A stretch of 64,000 nt of DNA. Source: Boesenbergia rotunda (taxonomy: Eukaryota; Streptophyta; Magnoliopsida; Zingiberales; Zingiberaceae). The position numbers and the translations under genes are program-made. The stretch is taken from positions 124,001 to 188,000 of the forward strand of contig JAGFNQ010000212.1 of assembly GCA_024364735.1 (NCBI GenBank), read 5' to 3'. Below, piece after piece: positions 1 to 10,503 of the stretch (within the stretch, counting starts at the first letter, position 1; every line of letters begins with the position of its first letter). The notes under the pieces were generated by a model. The model saw only the letters and a list, made by a program, of their open reading frames with translations, had not been told where the DNA came from and made no database searches.

Positions 1-370
1 GATTATAAAATTTAGATAATCCAAAATAAATATGAGTATTGTAACTTACAATATTTTGTTCAGACGCTCCACTAGTATTCAAATGTTCGATTTATCGTAT
101 GCAACTTTTCATTTTGGATACTGCACCAAGTATAAAAAACATTCTTTCTACAAATATCTTGGTGGTCAGCTACAATGCGCAAAATTTGGATCAGCGTGAT
201 ACTCATTCTCAATTCTTGCCCAAAATTGATCCTTCGATTGGTTGATTCCTATGATTGGATTTTGTGAAATATGAAGGTAAACATGACATAAGTGTTATCT
301 TCTTCCAATGAGTATGAAGCTTGTCAGGAGGTTGAACTCATTTTAATTTGAAGAAGAGAATACTCTCAAA
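1..370 (-). pseudogene. Myb/NAM-associated-type ORF1 remnant of a PIF/Harbinger element
   Basis: On the minus strand, translation of about 300 down to 60 gives a stretch containing ISQNPIIGINQSKDQFWARI, followed by further recognisable residues interrupted by stops. The 'P-I-x-G-x-NQ...FW-x-R' pattern is typical of the Myb/SANT-like, NAM-associated accessory protein encoded next to the transposase in plant PIF/Harbinger elements, which helps the transposase bind DNA. The gene runs off the left edge and is degenerate. It points away from the transposase remnant at 1194-2441, as expected for divergently transcribed Harbinger genes. The family call rests on a short match read by eye. Confidence 0.5.
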
Positions 371-448
371 AAAAAATTGTTAACACATATGTTATACCAA
401 TATCTAATCAACCATTATATAGGAAAAAATATAAATATAAAATTATAC

Positions 449-1112
449 AAATTTTGTCCAAACATATTCATTATTAGGTCACGTCATCTGCACACAAAAA
501 ATTATGGTCAGTGTCAGGTCACACCACAGGCCCAACTTGCCCCGATGTTGTCATTATTGTGTCACGTCATATATGGAATTTTGTCTAAACGTGTTCATTA
601 TTAGGTTACGTCATCTACACATGAAAAAATTGCGTTCAGTGCTAGGTCACATCACATGCCCAACTTAGCCTGATGTTGTCATTATTGTGTCACGTCATTT
701 ATGTAATTTTGTCCAAACGTGTTCATTATTAGGTCACGTTATCTACACACACAAAATTGTGTTCAATGCCAAGTCACGTCACATACCCAACTTACCCCGA
801 TATTGTCATTGTTGTGTCATGTCATCTGTGCAATTTTGTTAAAACATATTCATTGTTAGGTCACATCATTTGCACACAAAAAATTATGTTCAGTGCCAGG
901 TCACGTCGCATGCCCAACTTGCCCCGATATTGTCATTGTTATGTACGCCATCTGTGCAATTTTGTTCAAACGTGTTCATTGTTAGGTCACGTTATCTACA
1001 CACAAAAATTTATATTCAGTGCCAAGTTATGCCACATGCCCAACTTGCCTCGATGTTGTAGCAATTTTGTCCAAATGTGTTCATTGTTAGATCACGTCAT
1101 ATGTACAAAATA
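449..1112. repeat. 127-bp tandem repeat array, about 5.3 copies
   Basis: Units beginning aattttgtccaaacgtgttc start near 450, 577, 705, 832, 958 and 1063 (periods 127, 128, 127, 126 and 105). Each unit contains ggtcacgtcat, cccaacttgccccgat and tgtcattattgtg motifs. The last full unit has a deletion of about 22 bp. The array lies between the two divergent Harbinger ORF remnants, where a bidirectional promoter would be expected. The short open frames across it are repeat-derived and not genes. Confidence 0.85.
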
Positions 1113-1193
1113 AAAAAAGTGTAAATGTAACATACATTATAAATATATACCCCATAAGCAGCATGTACCTCATTCATTCAATTATCTCAAAAA

Positions 1194-2441
1194 ATGGATA
1201 ACAACAATGATGGTTTTTCAAATTTATCATCTTCAAGCTCTGATGATGATAACTATGCAGAAATGTTTGGTGCAAGGCAGTTTGGCGCAAGGCAACAACT
1301 GATCGCTCAGGTGATTTCTACCAACAATCAAATTATTTTAAATTATCTCAATAAACAAAGTAACCAAAGCATGCATCGAGGGTCAATTCATGGTCACAAT
1401 GTGATCAAACGTAATCATGAAGCTGCTGATCATAATCTATTCAATGATTATTTCGCCAAAATGCATTGTATAATGATGCAATGTTTCGAAAAAGATTTCT
1501 AATATGACGGAATTTATTTATGTGTATCTATGATGCAGTTAATAATCATGACAACTATTTTATACAAAAAAAGAGATGGGCTTGGAAGACTTGGATTGTC
1601 AGGTTTGCAAAAAATAACAACTACATTTCATGCATATAGTGTATTAGCAAATGCTACTAATTAGTACATTTAAATAGAGGAATCGACTGCCATTGAAAGT
1701 GTGAAATGTTTTTGTCATGCTATTGTTGAAGTTTTTGGAGGGCAGTACCTTTGATCTCCAAACACTTACGATGTTGTTAGGCTACTCCAGATTGGTGAGC
1801 AACGAGGTTTTTCAAGTATGTTAGGTAGCCTAGATTGCATGCAGTGGAGATGGAAAAATTATCCAACAGCATGGGCAGGATAATATTCTAGTGATAGTGA
1901 AAAGGCAATAATTATTCTAAAAGTTGTAGCTGATTATGATATGTGGATTTGACATATATATTTTGGGTTGCCCGGATCGAACAATGATATTAATGTACTT
2001 GAGTCTTCTCAACTTTTTGCTAATCTCGTTGAAGGTATTACTATTCTTGCTCGTTATGTCATTAAAGGAAATGAGTATAATATGGGTTACTATTTAGCTA
2101 ATGGTATATATTCAAAATGGTCAACACTGGTTCAAATGATTCATGATCCACGATGTAGAAAGAATAAATTATTTGCAATGAAGTAAGAAGCATGTAGAAA
2201 GGATGTTGAGTGAGCATTTGGCGTGCTCCAATCATTCTTTGCAATTATTGTAGGACCTTTACGTTTTTGGCAAAAAAATATTTTACATGATATAATGACA
2301 TCATGTATTGTTATGCATAATATGATAATTGAAGATGAACGTGATTTAAATGCACCAATCGTGAAACACTTTAAGGTGTCAACTCCAGATGTTGAGCTAG
2401 CAGTAGATGATTGTACTCAGTTTGAAGATTTTTTAGCTTGA
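1194..2441 (+). pseudogene. PIF/Harbinger transposase (DDE_Tnp_4 type), degenerate
   Basis: Three frames together cover a plant Harbinger transposase. The start near 1194 gives an acidic N-terminus (MDNNNDGFSN...SSSDDDN). About 1570-1960 contains LGRLGLSGLQK, SMLGSLDCMQWRWKNYPTAW and VVADYDMWI, interrupted by stops. 1968-2186 reads LPGSNNDINVLESS and YYLANGIYSKW, and 2223-2441 reads FWQKNILHDIMTSCIVMHNMI. The LDCMQW and GSNNDINVL blocks carry the first two catalytic Asp positions of the family's DDE nuclease. Several nonsense and frameshift changes make it non-coding. It pairs with the divergent Myb-like remnant at 1-370. Confidence 0.85.
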
Positions 2442-2496
2442 TACAGACAAATCAAAGAAAAAGAAGCTCATATTGCCCTTCGAAATGTATTAATTG

Positions 2497-2497
<1 letters not shown>

Positions 2498-2563
<66 letters not shown>

Positions 2564-2572
2564 GTGTGTGTG
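2498..2572. repeat. (TA)n/(CA)n compound microsatellite
   Basis: About 46 bp of TA dinucleotides runs directly into CA dinucleotides and then GTGTGTG, so the CA/TG junction forms a small palindrome. It lies just past the Harbinger transposase remnant. Confidence 0.95.
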
Positions 2573-3044
2573 GGAACATTATAGTAATTCTAAACATTAA
2601 ATTCCTATAGTATTGTATTTTCAATTAAGTGTCTTTGTCTGTTTTATATTAGTAATATATTTTATCTTAATCGTGTGTGATTTTATAATATTTTTAAAAT
2701 ATATTTATGTCTGAATAATTATGTAATAAATATTAAAAATAAAAATCATAATTTTTTATATGTATTAATGGGATGTAAACTTTTTTTTAAAAAATTATTA
2801 AATATAAATGAAATATTAATTTTAAATATAATAATTATCATAAAATAATTATTAAATTAAAATGTATGTCAATAATTAAATTATTAATAAATAAATAAGA
2901 AAAAATAAATATTTTAAGGAATATTTTTTTTTGATATGATAATATATGAGTAGATTGGAACTAAAATAATATTTAATATTAAAATTATATTATTTTAATA
3001 TAAAAATGATAGTAAATATGATATTGAAGGTTGCAGATCTGATA
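2573..3044. other. AT-rich spacer without a recognisable gene
   Basis: Strongly AT-rich sequence with short poly-A/T runs. I see no convincing ORF, RNA gene or repeat boundary here. It ends at the target-site duplication of the MULE. Confidence 0.6.
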
Positions 3045-3194
3045 TCTAAATAAGAGAAATGATAGAGACAGTGATATTGAGACAGTGAATGGGACAGTGA
3101 TACAGCTGGCAGCCACGTCGCAGCTGTCCAGGTCAGCTGCTCCGCATTCGCGTGGCCAAAAAATCGGCTGCTCGCGATGAAATTCACTCTCGCG

Positions 3195-4384
3195 CCCGTG
3201 CTCAAGAGAAAACCCTAAAGCGCCATAACTCTCCTCTCCTCCGCGCGTCGAGCTGATTCCAACACCTCCTCCTGCGCAGAACCCTCTGCCTCCCCTTCCC
3301 TCGGCCGAGTCCTCTGCCTGCGCCCCTCACTCGAGAAATGCCCTAATCTTTTCATCGCCCGCGAGCTCCCATCCTCGCGAACCCTAGATCCTCCCACCCC
3401 CTTCACTCGCACGATCCCCTGCGGTGCGCCGGCCATCGAGCGAGGAAAGCCAACACCTTGCGAGCTCCCCTTCACTCGCACGAGTCCTCTGCCTGCAGCC
3501 ATCGAGCGAGGAAAGCCATCCCCTTCACTCGCACGAGTCCTCTGCCTGCGGCCATCCTCGCGAGCTCCCCTTCCCTCGGCAAGGTCCTCTGAGCTGCCAC
3601 CTCCTTCCTTGCGACCTCCACAGCTCTCCTCTGCCTCGACTGGAAAAGGACCCCTCGCAACTGGAAAAGGCCGCGAGCTCCACAACCACATCCGCGTCGG
3701 CCTCCGCGAGCTCCACACCTGTAAGACTCCTCTCCTATGTACCGTGGATTTCCTGCAACATCAAAGAATTTTAAAATTTCATTGAACTACAATGTTAAGC
3801 TTTGATCATTCAATTTTAGTTCTATTATCTTCAACTTGGAATTTTCTGTTTTCTGTCAGCTTCTAGTCTCTATTCCTATCCGAGTCTCTTTCAAGGAGAA
3901 ACCTAGCTCCAGACTTGCCGGAAGACTCCCTTCCTTCTCTGTACGGTGTGCCAAGTGCCTTCCTTCTCTGTTAACTAACTTTAGATGATATCACTTTATT
4001 AATATTGGAGATTTGCCTTCCTTCTCTGTACGGTGTCTCAAGTGCAACTGAAATCTATAAGTTGTAGTAGCTCAGTAGGGAATAAAAATTTTCATTTACG
4101 TGTTCATTTGTGGATCAAACATAGTGGGGCATGGACTTAGAGCAGTCTTTATTTCTCATAAACTGAAATCTATAAACTAAAATCTTTTGGTTGGAATTAA
4201 TAAATCTTGATGAAAAAATTTTTATCAAGAAAACCTAGTATTGGCTTTTAGATTACCTTATGCTCTTCACATATCTAAATAATTATAACTTCATAGTGTG
4301 ATATTGTTGTTTATATTTTCACAATAATAATACTCTCAGCGAAATGTAGGAAATAATATTACAGGAAAAAAGGAAAGATAATTC
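3195..4384 (+). promoter_or_regulatory. GC-rich leader and 5'-UTR intron of the GRF gene
   Basis: 3195-3720 is far more GC-rich than its surroundings and starts with the telo-box-like gagaaaaccctaaagcgcc common near plant transcription starts. It holds duplicated blocks around cactcgcacgagtcctctgc. A strong donor, gtaagact, lies at 3721, and an acceptor, attacag, ends at 4364, 20 bp before the ATG at 4385. I read this as an untranslated first exon plus intron. The open frames of 116-167 codons across it exist on both strands and reflect base composition. Confidence 0.45.
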
Positions 4385-4946
4385 ATGGCAGGTGGCTCAT
4401 CATCATCATCATCATCATCATCATTCACTCAAAGGCGCATGAATGACGAGCAATATGGTGCTCCCCATATATTATGTCATTGTGGGTTAAGAGCTAATAT
4501 GTGGACATCATGGAAAGAAACCAATCCAGGAAGGCGATTTTTTTCCTGTCAAAAATTTAGAGTAAGTTTTCGATACAATAGCATACATAACAACAATGTT
4601 GTGAATTTTTGCAATTATTGGCTTTTCATTAAGTTCATTTCAAATTCAGGAAAATGGATGCGGCTTCTTCTTATGGCATGACCCAGAATTGTCAGAGAGA
4701 ACGAAGGAAATTATTAATAATTTGAAGAGGGAGATAAAAAATTTAGAATTGGAGATTAGTAAATTGAAGGCATCTAGTGGTTACAAGGATGCTGTTGAGT
4801 GCTATGATCTATTGAGTGACGTTAATAGCAATGCTGATACCATGAAGTTGGGTGTTGAAATTTGTTCACTGAATAGGAAGTTTAGGATTGCTCTCTTTGT
4901 AGTTGTTTTTACTTGGAGTGTGATGATTTTGAGGTTGTTGATGTAA
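4385..4946 (+). CDS. Small GRF-type zinc-finger protein with C-terminal membrane anchor
   Basis: Two exons: 4385-4561 and 4650-4946, with intron 4562-4649 (gtaagt...attcag). Splicing restores a continuous GRF zinc finger and gives about 157 residues. Features in order: a Ser-rich start (residues 5-13), the GRF finger with Cys31, Cys33, Cys55 and Cys63 and the signature GCGFFLWHD, a Lys/Glu-rich coiled coil at about 74-100, and a hydrophobic stretch over the last about 20 residues that looks like a tail anchor. Proteins of this layout are abundant and poorly characterised in plants; GRF fingers generally bind single-stranded nucleic acid. It lies inside the MULE, opposite in strand to the transposase, so it may be an accessory or captured gene. 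The frame is open, but expression is unknown. Confidence 0.7.
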
Positions 4947-5339
4947 TTTGCTATATGTAAACTAAATAGTCTTAAGATACAGGTATCTCTGTGCTCCAGC
5001 TTTAAATAGTCTTAGCTTGGCATACTGGCATTAGCAACCTCTTGGCAATATAAGTTTTCTGTGCTTAGCTAGTATTTGAATGTTGGTTTAATCTATTTAA
5101 TGTTGATTTAATATCTACCACCTATGTTTGTTGTTCACCATTTACCTTTGTATGCTGTGTGAAGATGGCAACAAGTTAATAATGTTGATTTTTTATCCCA
5201 TAGATGTTAGATGTTTGAAAGGGCCGAGTCTTTACTTCCTCAAGTCTGGAATGGTTAGATTAAACAACCAATCAATCCTCAAGATCACCGTGCAATTTCG
5301 ACTGAATTAAATTTAGGTAACAGTGGAATACCAACATAC
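4947..5339. other. Non-coding MULE interior
   Basis: AT-rich sequence downstream of the GRF gene, probably its 3' region. I see no gene. Confidence 0.5.
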
Positions 5340-5457
5340 CTTCACCTCTTATTTCCCAAACAAGTTCTGGACAAAACCAGAGATCAGGTGTCTCATGTGT
5401 TTGGTAGTAAGATGGCTTCCTGGGCAATAACTTATCGCCAGAAAGAAACTCTTTCAT
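5340..5457 (-). pseudogene. Captured exon of an ATP-dependent DNA ligase (LIG6/LIG1-like)
   Basis: On the minus strand a 118-nt block encodes MKEFLSGDKLLPRKPSYYQT and continues with PDLWFCPELVWEIRG. This resembles the segment before the conserved 'VWE-(I/V)-(R/K)-(G/A)-AD-(L/F)-T' motif in the OB-fold domain of plant DNA ligases. It is bounded by an acceptor (attacag, minus, at 5458) and a donor (gtatgt, minus, at 5339), so intron edges were kept. The usual Ala after RG reads Glu. No other ligase exon is seen nearby, so this is an isolated fragment in the MULE. The choice between LIG6 and LIG1 rests on motif memory. Confidence 0.6.
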
Positions 5458-5898
5458 CTGTAATTTCACCGATAGACCGTAACCAGATAACAACATCCTT
5501 AACCATGAAATACCACTGAACCATAAGTTACCATAAGAAATGAAATCAAAGACGCATGTATAAGTTGAAACATTTCATCAAGTCATGCAAGTCCCAACCA
5601 TTTGAAGACGGCTACAGAAAGATGACAATGAATTCTTTACAGACATGCACTATCTACTCCAACCAATACTGAAAGACAAGCAGTGAGCAATATAGGATGC
5701 TCCTCAGGAAAACTGCCAAATTGCTAGGGAAAACTGCCAAATTGCTGGTCATGTAGGATGTCCAAGTACATGAACATGCATCATCAGACAATGTATAAAA
5801 TATTTGATGAAAAAACAGACTTACAAACAAGTTTGGAACAGAAAAAATATACAGTGTCATGGGTTCATTAAATATAAAGTGTCATGGGTTCATTTACA
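5458..5898. other. Non-coding MULE interior with a short tandem duplication
   Basis: No gene recognised. Around 5707-5745 a 19-bp unit, aaaactgccaaattgctag, is nearly duplicated in tandem. Confidence 0.5.
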
Positions 5899-6047
5899 GC
5901 AACGCTTCAACTCCAAAAGGAAGACAACCCGGTAGGAAAGCTTCTTATTACGGCCAAGCTGCTCGACGTATTTGAAGCGCTTGAGATGCATTACTAGGAT
6001 GTTTGGGGGCTTCTTGATTTTCATCCTCTTTTGAGCCTCCTCCAAAC
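5899..6047 (-). pseudogene. Captured exon of a UBP3/UBP4-like ubiquitin-specific protease
   Basis: The minus strand encodes LEEAQKRMKIKKPP followed by HLKRFKYVEQLGRNKKLSYR. This closely matches the segment before the catalytic His box of plant UBP3/UBP4 (USP12/46-type) deubiquitinases. An acceptor (ctgtgttag, minus) lies just before the Leu codon. After VVF..LELK the reading departs from the family, so the exon ends there near a gtaaat donor-like site. The fragment lacks the catalytic Cys and His boxes and cannot make an active enzyme. It has the same orientation as the ligase and CID fragments. Confidence 0.75.
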
Positions 6048-6699
6048 TAACACAGAAAATACTCACATCATCAATTACCAAGACAAATTATCGGTTACAC
6101 ATAATCATAAGATGGAGCAAGATAAATACTCATAAATATATATACATTTGTGACCTCAAAATCAAAATGAAGTACCAAATCAACATGGAACCGACAAAGG
6201 CACCTATTTCATCAAGAATCTAACATATTAAGTTCTAAAGATGAGGCCTTTGAAGTTCAACGAAACAGATCTTGAAGTTCTAAAGATGAGGCCTTTGAAG
6301 TTCACCATGAAAAAAAAACAATATGCAAAAGAGAGCCACAAAAGCATACTTTGGCATCCAAAATGAGAACAAGACTAGAACTTCAAATCTTTATAGGCAT
6401 ACTAAAAGATGCTCTACTGGACCTAAACAATTAAAGAGGCTTCATACATCATCACTACAAATGGGTGAAAATATTCAGATCAAGGAAATTCATCACATTA
6501 CTTGTTGACAATTAGTACAAGATGAAGATGCAAATGGGTGTTGACAATCATTTCAAAGAGTACAAGTACAAATACAAAACAATCAAATCAGTTGCAAATT
6601 TTGAGGAAAAAAATAACCTGTGGCATAAAACATTCATTCATCTACAAGTATGTGTATTCTCTTATTAAGACACATGTGAAGGATGTTAAGGCAACTAAC
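6048..6699. other. Non-coding MULE interior with a short duplication
   Basis: AT-rich; no gene recognised. Near 6233-6305 a unit of about 45 bp containing aagttctaaagatgaggcct is duplicated in tandem. Confidence 0.5.
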
Positions 6700-6744
6700 C
6701 TGCCCACAATGAATGAAAAGTGTAGCTAGCTGTTCTTCGGTAAC
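6700..6744 (-). pseudogene. Captured 45-nt exon of a CID-type RNA-binding protein
   Basis: The minus strand encodes VTEEQLATLFIHCGQ, in frame and flanked by an acceptor (atatttag) and a donor (gttagt). This is the start of the first RRM in plant CTC-interacting-domain (CID8-13-like) proteins, where VTEEQLAxLFxxCGQ is characteristic. The length of exactly 15 codons and the preserved splice borders support capture of a whole micro-exon. No neighbouring CID exon was recognised. Confidence 0.55.
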
Positions 6745-7392
6745 CTAAATATATATACAGAATCATGGATCAAAACTCCATAATGAATAAGTTCAAAAGT
6801 GAACTTTGCTACAATAAATCATTGAAAATTTTCTTATCCATAAACAAATCTAAATTAAGTTAACAAAGAAACTTGTTTGTAAAATTCAGATTGCTAAGAA
6901 GCTTAAATACAAATTGTAACAGTATTTACCAATCAAACAAAGCATTGTGGCACAACCAACATATGATTTAGTTACTTTCTCTAATGGTAATCTATTCAAT
7001 GATGCCTGGTAATACAAATTCTTATTTGATTTTACATCATAGAACTGTTCCTATAACAAGCTACCAAAACAAGTAAAGCAATGTTGCATCACTAGTCGAT
7101 CAATAAAAATGGGTTATCATGCAGAATTCTCATTGATGACTAGAGGATGATACCTTGACGAGTAATAGCCAAAAAATGATACCTTGATGAGCAGGAAACA
7201 TCAAGAATTTCTACATGCATATATGGAGAATTTCTAATAACATGACTTACACATGCATATATCTTCTCATGGGTATTGTGAAAGTGTTAAATCGAAGACA
7301 ACCTACAACAAAGTAGACAAAGGAATAGATTAGAAATCATGCTTTAAAAAAAAAGAATCATTCCGAACATATAGACAAAGAAGCCAACTTAC
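6745..7392. other. Non-coding stretch downstream of the FRS pseudogene
   Basis: AT-rich; no gene recognised. Further small 3' exons of the FRS gene could hide here, but none is clear. Confidence 0.4.
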
Positions 7393-9730
7393 ATTTTGAC
7401 TATTTTGATCATCCATTATATTTTTAGAATTCAAATTTAATAACTCTTCTTCCCTGCTTTCAACTGTAGAACACTGTAAAAGAAAAAGAAGGAACCCAAA
7501 ATCATATTTTATAAACCATAGCAAAACACCAAACGAAAGTATTAGTTGAGATATAAAATCAAACCTTTTTCCTAGACTTTGCCTGCGCCTTTTTTGCAAA
7601 TTGCTCAATTATGGATTGCTTTCTTTTCTTTGGTGGACGCCCCCGAGACCTCACTTTCAATGGTGAATGAAACTTTTGGCTCTCAATCCGTGAAGCATCA
7701 TTAACCGAGTTGCTAGCTTGAACACCATCCAAAGACTCATCAACATCAATTTGAACGAGTTTTTCTTTTGCAGCTTTCAAGATCTCGGTTAAAAATTGTA
7801 ATCTCTCATCATTTTTTGACCCAAGTTTTTGTACTTCATGTATCAAAGGATGAAGGCTATTATATCTTCTTCTTTCTTCTTCTTGAAAATAACAATCATC
7901 ATAAATATTGGTGATTCCTTGATAATCATGTTTAATGTCTTTGCGCCATCGGTCCAATATATACTTTTCAGAAACAGTAGTCACATTTCTTTTGATAAGA
8001 ACTGAAATCGAATGTCTACACAAAATGCCTTGAAATTCAAAAAGCCGACATAAACACTTCAAATAGAAGTCCAACTCACTATATTGTACCCAATAACAAA
8101 CATTTTTTGAAGTTGCTTCATCCTTCCCATATACAGTTTCAATGACTTCAAAAAATAATATATTCCCTTCTTCCCTCACAAATGAAGTATTGCAAAACAT
8201 TAAACCTCTCATTTCATCCTGAAACAACTTAAAAATCTTGTTTGTGTAGACCTTTTGAAACAGTCTTTCAAGTGGGCTTGGACTAATTACTGGAATCATG
8301 GAATTGAAAGAAGTAAAATCAGTATTTTGTTCCTTCTCAATTTTGCTTTTTAAAGCATTGTCATATTGTTCAACAAATTGTTTCAAAGTAGTTTTGGAAT
8401 GCACATAATCATCAAAAAAAGCATTCATACTCTCACTTCTTTGACTTGTCGACATCCCTGCCCAAAAGTTATCTTTGACATATACAGGCATCCACTTATG
8501 ACGACTTTCATACAAAGAATTCAACCAATCATTTTTCTCCAAATTAAAATCTTGAACCAATTTTTGCCAATTGCTATCACAACATTCATTTGTCAAAGAA
8601 TTGTAAACAATTTTCTTTAGCTCTTTTTTTATCATCTTGTAGCTGGCGTGGTTACCAAACTTGGCTGGAATTTTTTTCATTATATGCCAAAGACATAATC
8701 GATGATGAGTGTTCGGAAATACCTCAACAATTGCATTTTCCATGGCTTTGCATTGGTCCGTGATAATACCTCTTGGAGCACGCCCTCTCATGCAGGTTAA
8801 CCAAGAATTGAATAACCAAATGAATGTTTCCGTATCTTCCTTAGAAATCAAACCACAACCAAGCAAAACAGATTGACCATGATGATTAACTCCAACAAAC
8901 GGAGCAAACGGCATATCATAACTATTCGTAAGATATGTAGTATCAAATGTAACTACATCAGAAAAATAATCATAAGCAGCCCTACTTCTTTCATCAGCCC
9001 AAAAAATATTTCGTATGCGAGAATCATCATCCACGTCAATCATGTAAAAGAAATTAGAATTTCTACTTTGCATACGACAAAAATAATCATTCAAGGCTTT
9101 TGCATCACCGTGACCAAGTCTTAATCTACGGGCTTCACCAATATAATTTCTACATGTTCTCTCATCAAAAGGCAAATTTTCATAGCCACCAGCCTCAACA
9201 ACAAGTGAATGATAACTCTTACTTAAAGTGATTCATGCTTGATCATTTAAATCTAATTTCCTCTTTGTTTGAGCATCTAAAACTTTATTGCATCTAAAAT
9301 ATCTTGACTTCTTTGGACTTAAAGCATGATTGTGTTCAAGAATAACACCATTAACAGAGTATAAGCCATCATTCTGAACAACAATATTAATCCTAGCTTT
9401 GCAATTTGTTTTGCTTGAAGGTCTATGATAAAAGGGATTTTTCCCCTTACCTCGGATCTTACCATTTCTTGAGCAGCCGAATGAGAAATACTTTTGCTTT
9501 CCATCATCTCCCTTTTTTGATCCCAATTTAGAAATGCCAAAACCAACTGATTGTGCATAAGAATTTTAAAAAACCCGAACTTCTTCTTCAGATGAAAATT
9601 TCATCCCAAATTGTGGAGTATTAGCTTCATTTGAGCTTGACGACTCTCCCACAACTTGTGAATCATTTTGCAACTGATTTTCCATTTCAATAAGTGGCAA
9701 ACATAAAGTGTTTATTTCATCATCCATCAT
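7393..9730 (-). pseudogene. FAR1-RELATED SEQUENCE/MULE-type transposase with two in-frame stops
   Basis: The frame runs from ATG at 9730 to a donor at 7565 (gtttga), about 722 codons. A probable 81-nt exon follows at 7473-7393 (acceptor ttttacag, donor gtaagt). In order: a short acidic N-terminus; the FAR1 DNA-binding finger (about residues 55-160, with KTNCKARI and LEHNHAL); the MULE DDE domain with FDTTYLTNSYDMPFAPFVGV, GIITDQCKAMENAI and HHRLCLWHIMKKIP; a SWIM finger C-x-C-x9-C-x-H (CLCRLFEFQGILCRH); and a basic tail, SRGRPPKKRKQS. Stops interrupt the same frame at codon 55 (TAA, 9566-9568) and codon 166 (TGA, 9233-9235), both within or beside the FAR1 finger. There is no frameshift, so inactivation looks recent. 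An ATG at 9175 could start a shorter protein with the DDE and SWIM domains. FAR1/FHY3 are domesticated relatives; here the 9-bp target duplication argues for a transposon gene. Confidence 0.85.
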
Positions 9731-10018
9731 AGCAATTTCAAACACCTACAGCAAAATGTAATTGAAAAAAAACTAAGAAAATCATATAAAGATAATGTTC
9801 TTATTCATGAAGATAGCCGCAAACAAAAATCCAAAATCTGTCAACAATGATTCTGATCACAAGCAAAAAAAATGAAGATGGAGGAGCAGGTAGTTTGTCA
9901 AAAATCATACGCAAATAAAAAAATGAATCTGCCAAAATTGATTCTTATCGCAAGCCCACCTCTACTGTAAAAAAGATGATTTTTTGACAGGTTTGTGATC
10001 GCATTTCTCTCTAAATAA

Positions 10019-10503
10019 TTTACTTGCTGTGTCCTCGAAATCTCATTTGAACATGAATGGATGGTCCCCGTCGACACAGAAAACAGAGAGATTTTTTTCC
10101 CTAATTCAGATATTTTAGATTGATATAAATACTTCGAATTATTATTTTTGGGCCAAAAAGGGAAAAGGCGGATCTAGTGGCTTACCGACACAAGATCCGG
10201 TAGTGATCAGACGGTGCAAAGGACTCCGCGTTTGCCTTCTCATGGCCTTTGGATTCGCCAATCGGCTTGTGGCTCGTCCTTCGTCCACGATCATGCTTTC
10301 TTGACCGTCCGATGCATCCCTCTCGGACGGCGGATAAACGACCTGGGACGTCCTTTGAGATGCATGATTAGCTCTTCCTTCCCGGCTTTTCTTCTGAAGG
10401 CGTCGGAAAGGGAAACTGTGGAGTCCAAGCAAAGTCGCCGTCGTCTCCTTCATCCTCTTCTTCTAAACAATTCTTCTGTAGGAAGCGAAGATCGTGGCGG
10501 AGA
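10019..10503 (+). promoter_or_regulatory. HY5 promoter and 5' leader next to the MULE end
   Basis: This holds the space between the MULE's right target duplication and the HY5 ATG. A TATA-like tataaata lies at 10125-10132. Leader sequence from about 10150 is GC-rich and has several upstream ATGs, for example a three-codon frame, atgcatgattag, near 10359. An ACGT core occurs near 10346 (gggacgtcc). The MULE has displaced whatever lay further upstream. An open frame on the minus strand here (10142-10453) shows no recognisable protein. Confidence 0.4.

Larger units (their letters stand above)
3054..10009 (-). mobile_element. Mutator-like element (MULE) with FAR1/FRS-type transposase and captured host exons
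   Basis: Both ends read GAGAAATG inward (3054-3061, and the reverse complement at 10002-10009). They are flanked by the same 9-bp sequence TCTAAATAA at 3045-3053 and 10010-10018, the target duplication length typical of Mutator transposition. Inside are a FAR1/FRS-type MULE transposase pseudogene (minus), a spliced GRF-zinc-finger gene (plus), and three short exon-like fragments of unrelated host genes, all on minus. Terminal repeats beyond the first 8 bp are poor, as in short-TIR or non-TIR MULEs. The insertion lies 486-495 bp upstream of the HY5 start codon. Boundaries are read directly; mobility is inferred. Confidence 0.8.

Noticed and set aside
449..1112. CRISPR-like array
   Set aside because: Units are contiguous 127-bp tandem repeats without unique spacers, in a plant genome.
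3215..3718. 167-codon minus-strand ORF in GC-rich DNA
   Set aside because: Long frames exist on both strands, the sequence has internal duplications, and no domain is recognisable. Base composition explains it.
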